Positions 50,902 to 58,991 of a stretch of 64,000 nucleotides of DNA are shown here, one piece after another. Under the pieces are notes generated by a model. The model worked only from the letters and a program-made list of their open reading frames with translations. It was not told the origin of the DNA and searched no databases. This DNA is from Humitalea sp038323655 (lineage in GTDB: Bacteria > Pseudomonadota > Alphaproteobacteria > Acetobacterales > Acetobacteraceae), in the NCBI GenBank assembly GCA_038323655.1, contig JBBQHE010000001.1, positions 1 through 64,000 on the forward strand, given 5' to 3'. Positions within the stretch are counted from its first letter, which is position 1; every line of letters begins with the position of its first letter. Made by a program: the position numbers and the translations under genes.

Positions 50902-53183
50902 TCGCGGCCGCGATCACGATGGATGTGTTGAGCGCCCTGCCGGCCGCCATCGCGGTCTATGACCGCGACCTGCGCCTGGTCTTCGCCTCAGACGGGTTGC
51001 TGGCGCAGGCCGGCCTGGAGCGCCGCGACCTGCCGATCGGCAGTACCCTGCGCGACACCACACGCATGCTCGCCTATCGTGGCCTCTACGGCCCGGGCGA
51101 CCCCGAGGCGCGGCTGGAAGCGGTGCTGCGACTCGACCGAAGCGCAGCCCTGCGCCGGATCGGGCGCGCGACCGATGGTCGGGTCTTCGACCTGATCAGC
51201 ATGCCGATGGCCGAGGGCGGCTTCGTCAGCCTGGCGACCGACGTCACCGCCTTCGCGCGGGGCGAGGCGCAGGCGCTCGGCGTCGCCCGCCAGGTGCAGG
51301 GCGTACTGGAACGCCTGCACGGCGGCGTTGCGGTCTTTGCCCAGGACCGGCGCATCGCGCTGTTCAACGCCGCCTATGAGTCGCTCATCGGCGCCTCGCC
51401 GGGGATGCTGCGGGCCGGCATGACGCTTGAAGAGATCTACGCCGTGCTGATCGAGCGCAGCGAATACGCCAATGCCGAGCGGGCGGATTTCGTCCGCTCG
51501 CGGCTGCAGCTCGACCGCAGCATCCCGCAGCTGATGGTGCGCGAAAGGCCGACCGGCCAGGTGCTGCGCACCCGCTCCACGCCGACCGCCGATGGCGGCT
51601 TCGTGCTGGAGGTCGATGACCTGACCGACCTGAAGCGCGCCGAGGATGATGCCAGCCGCCGCGCCGCGCTGCTCGATGGCGTGCTCGCGACCCTGCCGCA
51701 TGGCGTCTGCGTCTTCGGCCCGGACAAGCGGGTCAGCATGGTGAACGACGCCTATCGTCGGCTGCTCGGTGACGCCGCGCCGTCGGTCGGCGAATCGCTC
51801 GATGGCATGATCGAACGCCGCTTCGCCGCCGGCGAATACCCCGACACCACGATCGAGGAGGTGCGCCGACAGCGCTGGGCCTTCCTGGGCCAGGGCCAGG
51901 CGGATTGGGTCCGCCGCCGGCCCAACGGCACGATGCTGGTGATCCGCATGGCGCGGCTGCCGGACGGCGGGCACCTGTCGGTGGTCACCGATGTCACGGA
52001 CCTCGCCCGGGCGCAGGAGGAAACCCGCGTCCAGGCGGCCCGCCACCAGGTGATGCTGGCCAACATTCGCCATGGCGTGACGCTGTTCGACGCCGAGGGC
52101 CGGCTGATCGCGGCGAACGAGCTGGCGGCAAAGTTCTGCGGCCTAACGCTGGCCGATTTCCCGCCCGGCATCCGGATCGAAGAAGTGCGCCAGAAGCAGG
52201 CGGCGCGCGGCGAATTCGGCGCGCCGGTGGCGACCCAGGTCTTCGTCCAGGCACGAACCAAGACCTTCGGCGCCGATTCCTACACCCGCCAGCGGCCGGA
52301 CGGCACGCTGCTGGAGATCACCACCGACCCGACGCCCGAGGGCGGCTTTGTCCGCACCTTCACCGACGTCACCCAGGAACGCCGCGTGATGGCCGAACTG
52401 GAACGCGCCAAGGACGCGGCCGAGGAAGCCAACCGCGCCAAGTCGCGTTTCCTGACCACCATGACGCATGAACTCCGCACGCCCCTGAATGCCGTGATCG
52501 GCTTTTCCGACGCGCTGCTGGCCCAGGCGCGCAGCGGCACCGCCCAGCCCGGCGACACGGCGGAGTTTTCGCGCGCGATCAACGAGGCCGGGCGCCACCT
52601 GCTGTCGCTGATCGACGACATCCTGGACGTCGCCCGCGCCGAGGGCAGCGGCATGGCGACCAACATGCAGTCGCTGGACCTGCCGTCGGTCGTGGCCGGC
52701 GTCGCCCGGGTCATGCGGGCCCAGGCCGACGAGGCCGGAATCACGCTTTCGGTCGAGATCGACGATTGCCTGCCGCGGGTCTTCGCCGACGAAAAGCGGC
52801 TGCGCCAGGTGATGATCAACCTAGTGACCAACGCGGTGAAGTTCACCGAGAAGGACGGTTCGGTCCACATCGCCGCGCGGATCGCGACAGGCGGACTGCT
52901 CATCGCCGTGACCGACACCGGCATCGGCATCGCCACCGAGGACATCGACCGCGCCTTCGAACCCTTCGTGCAACTGGAAGCGTCGCTGTCGCGGCGCTAT
53001 GGTGGCTCGGGGCTCGGGTTGCACCTGGCCCGGACCCTGGCGCGGGCGATGGGCTTCGAATTGACGCTGGCCAGCGAACAGGGGCGCGGCACCACCGCCA
53101 CGCTCACCATTCCCGCCGACCGCCTGGTCGCGGAGGAGACACCCGCCATGACCGATACCCCCTGCGTGATCCCCCATGAGTGA
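50898..53183 (+). CDS. Sensor histidine kinase with multiple PAS domains
   Basis: 761 aa. No membrane segment is seen, so it is a cytosolic sensor. About four PAS/PAS_7-like modules precede the kinase (GVAVFAQDRRIALFNAAYESL near 135, GVCVFGPDKRVSMVNDAYRRLLG near 272, GVTLFDAEGRLIAANELAAKF near 390 and one at the start). The HisKA box is SRFLTTMTHELRTPLNAVIGF near 515, with the phospho-acceptor His. ATPase motifs: NLVTNAVKF, TDTGIGIATEDIDRAFEPF and YGGSGLGLHLARTLA. No response regulator is encoded nearby. It starts inside the ctaA stop (alternative ATG at 50919). Its own stop lies in a 14-bp duplication with the tldD start. Confidence 0.92.
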   Translation: MIAAAITMDVLSALPAAIAVYDRDLRLVFASDGLLAQAGLERRDLPIGSTLRDTTRMLAYRGLYGPGDPEARLEAVLRLDRSAALRRIGRATDGRVFDLISMPMAEGGFVSLATDVTAFARGEAQALGVARQVQGVLERLHGGVAVFAQDRRIALFNAAYESLIGASPGMLRAGMTLEEIYAVLIERSEYANAERADFVRSRLQLDRSIPQLMVRERPTGQVLRTRSTPTADGGFVLEVDDLTDLKRAEDDASRRAALLDGVLATLPHGVCVFGPDKRVSMVNDAYRRLLGDAAPSVGESLDGMIERRFAAGEYPDTTIEEVRRQRWAFLGQGQADWVRRRPNGTMLVIRMARLPDGGHLSVVTDVTDLARAQEETRVQAARHQVMLANIRHGVTLFDAEGRLIAANELAAKFCGLTLADFPPGIRIEEVRQKQAARGEFGAPVATQVFVQARTKTFGADSYTRQRPDGTLLEITTDPTPEGGFVRTFTDVTQERRVMAELERAKDAAEEANRAKSRFLTTMTHELRTPLNAVIGFSDALLAQARSGTAQPGDTAEFSRAINEAGRHLLSLIDDILDVARAEGSGMATNMQSLDLPSVVAGVARVMRAQADEAGITLSVEIDDCLPRVFADEKRLRQVMINLVTNAVKFTEKDGSVHIAARIATGGLLIAVTDTGIGIATEDIDRAFEPFVQLEASLSRRYGGSGLGLHLARTLARAMGFELTLASEQGRGTTATLTIPADRLVAEETPAMTDTPCVIPHE

Positions 53184-53199
53184 CACCCCATGAGTGATG
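53172..53199 (+). repeat. 14-bp tandem duplication at the tldD start
   Basis: CCCCATGAGTGACA is followed directly by CCCCATGAGTGATG (53172-53199). The kinase stop (53181-53183) is in copy one and the tldD ATG (53190) is in copy two. The ATG of copy one (53176) opens a five-codon frame, MSDTP, ending at a TGA that overlaps the tldD ATG (ATGA). Confidence 0.85.
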
Positions 53200-54620
53200 C
53201 AATCGCCGCGACCGACCGGTTGTTCTTCGCCGAGATGGACCCCGAGGCCGCCCGCCGCCTGACCCGCGACGCGCTGGAGGGGCAGGAGGATGGCGAACTC
53301 TTCCTGGAATACCGGCAGAGCGAGGGCACCGCGCTGGAAGACGGCCGTATCCGCAGCGCGTCCTTCGACACCACCCGCGGCTTCGGCCTGCGTGGCGTGT
53401 CGGGCGAAACGGCGGCCTATGCCCATGCCGGGCAGATCAGCGAAGCGGCCCTCGCCCGCGCCGCCGAAACCGTGCGCGCCGCGCGCCCCGGCCAGGCGGG
53501 TGCCGTGGCGGTCGGGCCGCGGGCGACCAATGCGCGGCTGTACGACCCGGCCAATCCGCTCTCCGCGATGGATTTCCCGGCCAAGGCGGCGCTGCTCGCC
53601 GAAATCGACGCCTATGCCCGCGGGCGCGATTCCCGCGTCACGCAGGTCATGGCCAGCCTGATGGGCGAATGGCAGGCCGTGCGCATCATCCGCACCGATT
53701 CGGAGGTCGCGGACCTGCGGCCGCTGGTGCGGCTGAACGTGTCGGTCGTGGTGGAACAGAACGGGCGACGGGAAACGGGGTCCTACGGCACCGGCGGCCG
53801 CTTCACCTATGCCCGCGTCACCACGCCCGAGATCTGGCGGGCGGCGGTGGACGAGGCGCTGCGCCAGGCGGTGCTGAACCTCGACGCCGTGCCGGCGCCC
53901 GCCGGCGAGATGACCGTGGTGCTGGGTTCGGGCTGGCCCGGCATTCTGCTGCACGAAGCCATCGGCCATGGGCTGGAGGGTGACTTCAACCGCAAGAAGA
54001 CCTCGGCCTTTGCGGGGCTTCTGGGCCAGCGCATCGCAGCCCCGGGTGTGACCGTGGTCGATGACGGCACCCTTCCCGACCGGCGCGGCAGCCTGACGGT
54101 GGATGACGAAGGCACGCCCTCCGGCCGCACGGTGATGATCGAGGACGGCATCCTGACCGGCTTCATCCAGGACCGGCAGAATGCGCGGCTGATGGGTGTG
54201 GCGCCGACCGGCAACGGCCGGCGGCAGAGCCACGCCCATATCCCGATGCCGCGCATGACCAACACCGTGATGATGAACGGCCAGCATGACCCGGCCGAGA
54301 TCATCGCCTCGGTGAAGAACGGCCTGTACGCCGTGAACTTCGGCGGCGGCCAGGTCGATATCACCTCCGGCAAATTCGTCTTCAGCGCCTCGGAAGCCTA
54401 TCTGATCCAGGACGGCCGCATCGGCGCCCCGGTGAAGGGGGCGACGCTGATCGGCGACGGGCCTTCGGCGCTGACCAAGGTGTCCATGGTCGGGCATGAC
54501 ATGGCGCTGGATGCCGGCGTCGGCACCTGCGGCAAGAATGGCCAGGGCGTGCCGGTCGGCGTGGGCCAGCCGACGATGCGCATGGATGGGCTGACGGTCG
54601 GCGGAACCGCTGTTCGTTGA
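53190..54620 (+). CDS. tldD: Metalloprotease TldD
   Basis: 476 aa, full length. TldD partners TldE/PmbA in a heterodimeric zinc protease that trims peptides such as microcin precursors and degrades unfolded short peptides. The zinc motif LLHEAIGHGLEGDFNRKK (HExxxH) is near residue 255. Other family parts: SFDTTRGFGLRGVSGE near 65 and GVGTCGKNGQGVPVGVGQPTMR at the C-terminus. No ribosome binding site is apparent; translation may depend on coupling through the duplicated start described above. tldE is not in the window. Confidence 0.95.
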   Translation: MSDAIAATDRLFFAEMDPEAARRLTRDALEGQEDGELFLEYRQSEGTALEDGRIRSASFDTTRGFGLRGVSGETAAYAHAGQISEAALARAAETVRAARPGQAGAVAVGPRATNARLYDPANPLSAMDFPAKAALLAEIDAYARGRDSRVTQVMASLMGEWQAVRIIRTDSEVADLRPLVRLNVSVVVEQNGRRETGSYGTGGRFTYARVTTPEIWRAAVDEALRQAVLNLDAVPAPAGEMTVVLGSGWPGILLHEAIGHGLEGDFNRKKTSAFAGLLGQRIAAPGVTVVDDGTLPDRRGSLTVDDEGTPSGRTVMIEDGILTGFIQDRQNARLMGVAPTGNGRRQSHAHIPMPRMTNTVMMNGQHDPAEIIASVKNGLYAVNFGGGQVDITSGKFVFSASEAYLIQDGRIGAPVKGATLIGDGPSALTKVSMVGHDMALDAGVGTCGKNGQGVPVGVGQPTMRMDGLTVGGTAVR

Positions 54621-54642
54621 ATGGCTGATCGCCACGGCCGCC

Positions 54643-55317
54643 ATGGCGGCGGCGGTGGTGGTGCAGCTGGCGGCGGGGCTCGGCCTGTCGATGGTGGCGG
54701 TGCCGCCGCTGGTGGCGCTGGACCCACGCTTCGTGCCCGGGCCGCTGCTGGCGGTGGGCGCGGTGCTGATGTTCGGGCAGTGGCGGGCGGATGTGCGCGC
54801 GGTGCCCCGCGGTATCCTGCCCTGGGCCGTGGCGGGGCTGGCGGTCGGCACGGCGCTGGGCATGGGGCTGGCGGCGGTTGCGCCGCAGATGGCCAGCCGG
54901 CGCGGCTTTGGCGTGGTGATCCTGCTCGCGGTGCTGCTGGCCGTGACCGTGCCGCGGCTGCGCCCGGTGCCGCCCATGCTGTTCGCGGCGGGTTTCATCT
55001 CGGGCGCCATGGGCGGGTTTTCCGGCGTGCACGGGCCGCTGATGGCGCTCGCGGTGGCACACCTGCCGGCCCAGGCGGTGCGCGGGGTGCTCGGGCTGTT
55101 CTGGTTGATCGCCTACGCGATGATCGTGCCGGTCGCCGCCATTGCCGGGCGCTTCGGTGCGGCCGAGGGCTGGCTGACGCTGATGCTGCTGCCGGGCCTC
55201 GCGCTGGGCGTGCTCCTGGCCCGGCCGGCGCGGGCCTGGCTGACGGGGCCGCGGCTACGGCCGGCGATTCTGCTGGTCAGCACGGTCTCGGGCGGGCTGC
55301 TGGTCTGGTTCGGCTGA
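54643..55317 (+). CDS. TauE/SafE-family (TSUP) permease
   Basis: 224 aa from the ATG at 54643, the first usual start in a frame open from 54595; a non-ATG start a few codons upstream cannot be excluded, since the first helix looks slightly short. About seven hydrophobic segments, with GLGLSMVAVPPLVALDPRFVPGPLL near the N-terminus and GAMGGFSGVHGPLMALAV near 123, the two half-repeat hallmarks of the family. Members export sulfite, sulfoacetate or other organic anions. The gene follows tldD closely (22 bp). Confidence 0.87.
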   Translation: MAAAVVVQLAAGLGLSMVAVPPLVALDPRFVPGPLLAVGAVLMFGQWRADVRAVPRGILPWAVAGLAVGTALGMGLAAVAPQMASRRGFGVVILLAVLLAVTVPRLRPVPPMLFAAGFISGAMGGFSGVHGPLMALAVAHLPAQAVRGVLGLFWLIAYAMIVPVAAIAGRFGAAEGWLTLMLLPGLALGVLLARPARAWLTGPRLRPAILLVSTVSGGLLVWFG

Positions 55318-55326
55318 CCGCCGGGG

Positions 55327-55551
55327 TCAGGTGAAGACCAGCAGGGCGCCGGCTTCGTAAAGGCGGTTGGTCAGCCCTTCCTCGGCCACCAGCAGCAGCA
55401 CGCCGGGACCAGCGGTGCGCAGCAGCGTGGCGCCCGAGAGCAGCAGCCCCTCGGCCGCCGCGTGGTCGTCGGCGAAGAGGGCGATGGCGGGGAGGGCGGC
55501 GGGGCTCGCCGGCGGCGCATCGGGCGGGATCAGTGTCTGTATGTGCGACAT
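55327..55551 (-). CDS. Small hypothetical protein
   Basis: 74 aa, from the ATG at 55551. It is hydrophobic-leaning and Ala/Leu-rich, with no clear signal or membrane helix (central stretch ALFADDHAAAEGLLLSGATLLRT, then LLLVAEEGLTNRLYEAGALLVFT). I do not recognise a family. It is isolated between the TSUP permease gene (9-bp convergent gap) and a 136-bp non-coding stretch. Evidence is only the open frame, with consistent codon bias. Confidence 0.45.
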   Translation of the reverse strand: MSHIQTLIPPDAPPASPAALPAIALFADDHAAAEGLLLSGATLLRTAGPGVLLLVAEEGLTNRLYEAGALLVFT

Positions 55552-55669
55552 GGTGCGACTATCCGAGACCCAGGTGAAGGGCGGGTTAATCGCGCGGTGG
55601 CTTCCGCGGCCGGGCGAAGGTCGTCCGCCGCGGGATCAATAACCCGCATGCGGCGCTGGAACGAAAGCA

Positions 55670-55696
55670 CCGCGGTGATGTCTGCAATCACCGCGG
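55670..55696 (-). terminator. Hairpin at the end of the M23 peptidase gene
   Basis: CCGCGGTGAT (55670-55679) pairs perfectly with ATCACCGCGG (55687-55696) across a 7-base loop. The right arm includes the stop codon of the minus-strand peptidase gene (55688-55690), so in its mRNA the hairpin begins in the final codons. It is followed by GCTTTCG, a weak U-run. A likely terminator or stop-proximal structure. Confidence 0.55.
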
Positions 55697-56494
55697 CGGC
55701 AGCACGGCCTGCGGGTCGAGCCAGGTCTGGAACCAGGACAGCGAGAAATGCAGGTGTGGACCCGTCACCCGCCCGGTCATGCCAATGGCCCCGAGGCGCT
55801 GGCCGCGGGCGACGACCGTGCCCTCAGCCACGTCCTGTGCCGACAGATGCGCATAGAGCGTGTTCACCCCATGGCCGTGGTCCAGCACCAGCAGTCGGCC
55901 GAAGAACAGGAAATCATCGGCCAGCGTGACCCGGCCGCCCATCGCCGCCAGGACCGGCGTGCCGACCGGGGCGGCCACATCCAGGCCGAAGTGCGGCTGG
56001 CGGGGCTGGCCGTTCAGCACGCGCTGGCTGCCGAAGATGCCGCTGATGCGGCCCTGCGCCGGCCAGGCCGGGCCTTCGAGGAACCCGGTGCCGGCACCTT
56101 CGGCGGCGCGGGCCTGGGCCAGGCGCTCCCGTTCCCGCCCGATACGCGCCAGCGCCGCGGCATCGGGCGTGACCTGGGCGGGGGGCAGGCCCGAGATCGC
56201 CTGGACATCCCAGACGCGCCGGGCAACGGCCAGGGCCTGGCTTTCGCTGCGGCCGCCGGGCGGCGTCACGGTCAGCATCGCCTGTGGCGGGGCGTCACGG
56301 CCGAAGCCGAAGACGATGTCACCCGCCGGGGTCACGCGCAGGCCGCGGCTATCCAGCGTGACGCGGCTGCCGGGCGGCACCCGCGCCACCACCAGCCCGC
56401 CCTGGGTCAGCCCGGCCGGCGGCAGCGTGACGGCCTGGACCCGGCCCGTGGTCAGCAATACGGGTGTGGCCAGCACGGCGCGGCGATGCATCAC
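55688..56494 (-). CDS. M23-family (LytM) metallopeptidase
   Basis: 268 aa with an N-terminal signal (MMHRRAVLATPVLLTTGRVQA). The catalytic domain holds the zinc ligands: PHFGLDVAAPVGTPV (His and Asp, about residues 167-182), and GPHLHFSLSW (HxH) near 248, with YAHLSAQ near 214. The N-terminal 130 residues are a beta-rich domain and a short Ala-rich helical linker. It cuts peptidoglycan cross-links in the periplasm during division or growth. Start overlaps the xseA stop (ATGA). The gene ends in a strong hairpin. Confidence 0.92.
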   Translation of the reverse strand: MMHRRAVLATPVLLTTGRVQAVTLPPAGLTQGGLVVARVPPGSRVTLDSRGLRVTPAGDIVFGFGRDAPPQAMLTVTPPGGRSESQALAVARRVWDVQAISGLPPAQVTPDAAALARIGRERERLAQARAAEGAGTGFLEGPAWPAQGRISGIFGSQRVLNGQPRQPHFGLDVAAPVGTPVLAAMGGRVTLADDFLFFGRLLVLDHGHGVNTLYAHLSAQDVAEGTVVARGQRLGAIGMTGRVTGPHLHFSLSWFQTWLDPQAVLPPR

Positions 56495-57945
56495 AGCAGA
56501 ACCGGCTGTGGCGGCCTTGGCCGGCCCCGCCCGCGCACGGTCGCCGGCGCTTCGCCGTCGGCGGTGACAGCGGCTTGCCCATCGACGAAGACCAGCGTCA
56601 GCGCAGCGCCCGGCGCCACCGCGGCGGCGCTGCCAATCGGTGCGCCCGCGGCATCGCGCACCAGCGCAAATCCACGCGCCAGAACCGCGGTATAGGACGC
56701 CGCTGCCAGCCGCGCGGACAAGCCTTCCAGCCGCATCGCGGCCTCGCGCAGCACCCCCGCCAGGCGGGGTTGGGCGGCGGGGATGCGGTCGAGCCTCGCC
56801 CGCCGCTGGTCGAGCAGCCGCCGCATCGCGGCCGCGTGGCGCTGGCGCTGCATGGCCAAGGCCGCGCTGCGGGCGGCGATGCCCTCTCGCGGATGCGGCA
56901 GGCGTTGCCCGATGGCGGACAGGGCGGCGCGCTTGGCGGCAATGCCGGCGGCCGGCGCCCGGGCCAGGCGCGCCGAAAGATCATCCAGCCGCTGCCGGGC
57001 AGCCTGCACCCGCCCCGGCAGGTCGGGCAGGGCACGCGCGGCGCGGTCCAGCCGCATCCGCGCCCGCTCGACGCGGGTCGTGCCTGCCGCCTGCAGACGC
57101 GCCTCGGTCTGCCGCAGGGCGGCCAGCAGGTCGAGCCGCGCGGGCACCGCCATTTCGGCGGCCGCGGTCGGCGTCGGCGCGCGCTGGTCGGCGGCGAAGT
57201 CGATCAGCGTGGTATCCGTCTCATGCCCCACGGCGCTGATCAGCGGGATGCGGCTGGCGGCCGCCGCGCGAACCACGGCCTCGTCGTTGAAGGCCATCAG
57301 GTCTTCCAGGCTGCCGCCGCCGCGCGCCACGATGATCACATCGGGCGCTGGGTCCATGCGGTTGAAGCCGGCGATGGCGGCGGCGATCCGCGCGGCCGCC
57401 CCCTCCCCCTGCACCGGCACCGGCCAGAGCAGGATCCGGCGCGCAAACCGACGCTGGACCGTGGTGATGATGTCCTGGATCACCGCGCCTTTTTCGCTGC
57501 TGACCACGCCGATGATGCGCGGCAGGCGCGGCAAGGCGCGCTTGCGGTCGGCGTCGAAGATCCCCTCGGCCAACAGCCGCGCGCGCAGTTTCTCGATGGC
57601 CGCCAGCAGCGCGCCCTCGCCGGCGTAATCCAGCCGGTCCACCGTCAACTGGTAGTTGGACTGGTCGGGGTAGGTGGTCAGCTTGCCCGAGGCGATGACC
57701 TCGGTGCCGTTCTCCGGCTTCAGCCCGGATCGGCCGGCGGACCAGGACCAGATCACGCAGCGGATTTTTCCCGAGCCGTCCGAATCTTTCAGCGAGAAAT
57801 AAAACCGGGTCGGGCCATAGGCTTTGGCCTCCGTCACCTCCCCACGAACGCGCACGCGACCAAAGGCGCCCTCGATCGTGCGCTTCACCGCGCCCGAGAG
57901 TTCGCCCACGGTGTATTCGGGAATGTTGCTGGGCGGTTTTTCCAT
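56491..57945 (-). CDS. xseA: Exodeoxyribonuclease VII large subunit
   Basis: 484 aa from the ATG at 57945; the longer open frame to 58071 is not family-like. An OB-fold (PEYTVGELSGAVKRTIEGAFGRVRVRGEV, then TRFYFSLKDSDGSGKIRCVIW) leads into the catalytic region with VVSSEKGAVIQDIITTVQRR near 152, IIVARGGGSLEDLMAFNDEAVVRA near 212 and SAVGHETDTTLIDFAADQRAPTPTAAAE near 250. A long coiled-coil arm follows (about 285-420). It degrades single-stranded DNA with XseB, which is not here. Confidence 0.95.
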   Translation of the reverse strand: MEKPPSNIPEYTVGELSGAVKRTIEGAFGRVRVRGEVTEAKAYGPTRFYFSLKDSDGSGKIRCVIWSWSAGRSGLKPENGTEVIASGKLTTYPDQSNYQLTVDRLDYAGEGALLAAIEKLRARLLAEGIFDADRKRALPRLPRIIGVVSSEKGAVIQDIITTVQRRFARRILLWPVPVQGEGAAARIAAAIAGFNRMDPAPDVIIVARGGGSLEDLMAFNDEAVVRAAAASRIPLISAVGHETDTTLIDFAADQRAPTPTAAAEMAVPARLDLLAALRQTEARLQAAGTTRVERARMRLDRAARALPDLPGRVQAARQRLDDLSARLARAPAAGIAAKRAALSAIGQRLPHPREGIAARSAALAMQRQRHAAAMRRLLDQRRARLDRIPAAQPRLAGVLREAAMRLEGLSARLAAASYTAVLARGFALVRDAAGAPIGSAAAVAPGAALTLVFVDGQAAVTADGEAPATVRGRGRPRPPQPVLL

Positions 57946-57979
57946 CGCGCGCCAGACTAGGCGCTGCGCCGCAACCGGC

Positions 57980-57995
57980 CAAGGATGCAGCCTTG
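57980..57995. repeat. Small inverted repeat between xseA and a Bug gene
   Basis: CAAGG / CCTTG, 6 bases apart, in the 74-bp divergent gap. It is too short for a firm call but is placed where an operator could lie. Confidence 0.2.
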
Positions 57996-58019
57996 ATCGC
58001 CTGACACGGGAACTGTTCC

Positions 58020-58991
58020 ATGACCCTTCATTTCGGACGTCGCACGGCCTTGGCGCTGGGCTTGCCGGCAACGGCCGGGGCCCAGACTGCGCCCCGCGAC
58101 CCAGCCTGGCGGCCCGACCGGCCGATGCGCCTCGTGCTGCCTTTTGCTCCGGGCGGCCTGACCGACATCCTGGCGCGCGCCTTCGGGCCGCTGCTGACAG
58201 CGCAACTCGGCCTGCCGGTGGTGGTGGAAAACCGCGCCGGAGGCGGTGGCAACATCGCGGCCGAGGCGATCGCCCGCGCCACTCCCGACGGCACGAGCCT
58301 GCTGGTCGCGACCCAGGGGATCATCGCGCTGAACGGGTCGCTCTATGCCCGCCTGCCCTATGATCCCGTGGCCGACTTCGTGCCGCTGGGCATGCTGGGG
58401 CGGCAGCCGAACCTGCTGGTCGCCTCGCCCCGGGTGCTGCCCGGCTGGGGCCTTGCGGACCTGCTGGCGCTGGCGCGGCAGAAGCCTGGCGGGCTGTCCT
58501 ATGGCTCCAATGGCGTCGGGTCCTTCACCCATCTGTCGATGGCGCTGCTGGCCTCGCGCGCGGGGGTGCCGATGACGCATGTGCCCTATCGCGGCTCGGC
58601 GCCCATGCTAACCGATTTGGTGTCGGGCACGCTGGATTGCGCCTTCGATGCGCTCGGCACCTCGCTGCCACAGGTGCGGGCCGGGGCGTTACGGGCGGTG
58701 GCCGTGTCCTCGGCGGAAAGGTCGCGCTTCCTGCCCGATGTGCCGGCGGTGGCCGAGACGGTGGCGGGGTTCGATGCCACGCCCTGGTACGGAGTCTTCG
58801 CCCAAACGGCCGCGCCCATGGCCGAGGCCGCGGTGCAGGCGGCGCTGGCCGATCCTGCCTGGGCGGCGGTGCTGGCCGAGCGCCAGGTCGATGTTTTTGC
58901 CGGCACGCGCGCGAGCCTCACAACAGCGATTGCCGCCGAACGGGCGGTCTGGGCGGAGATCATCCGCACGACCGGGGCCCGGGCGGAATGA
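58020..58991 (+). CDS. Bug/TctC-family substrate-binding protein
   Basis: 323 aa. Signal region MTLHFGRRTALALGLPATAGAQ, then WRPDRPMRLVLPFAPGGLTDIL, VENRAGGGGNIAAE, RATPDGTSLL and THVPYRGSAPMLTDLV. It is the first of three Bug receptors in the next 5 kb, each separated by a catabolic enzyme gene. Its stop overlaps the MmgE/PrpD-family start (ATGA). Confidence 0.93.
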   Translation: MTLHFGRRTALALGLPATAGAQTAPRDPAWRPDRPMRLVLPFAPGGLTDILARAFGPLLTAQLGLPVVVENRAGGGGNIAAEAIARATPDGTSLLVATQGIIALNGSLYARLPYDPVADFVPLGMLGRQPNLLVASPRVLPGWGLADLLALARQKPGGLSYGSNGVGSFTHLSMALLASRAGVPMTHVPYRGSAPMLTDLVSGTLDCAFDALGTSLPQVRAGALRAVAVSSAERSRFLPDVPAVAETVAGFDATPWYGVFAQTAAPMAEAAVQAALADPAWAAVLAERQVDVFAGTRASLTTAIAAERAVWAEIIRTTGARAE

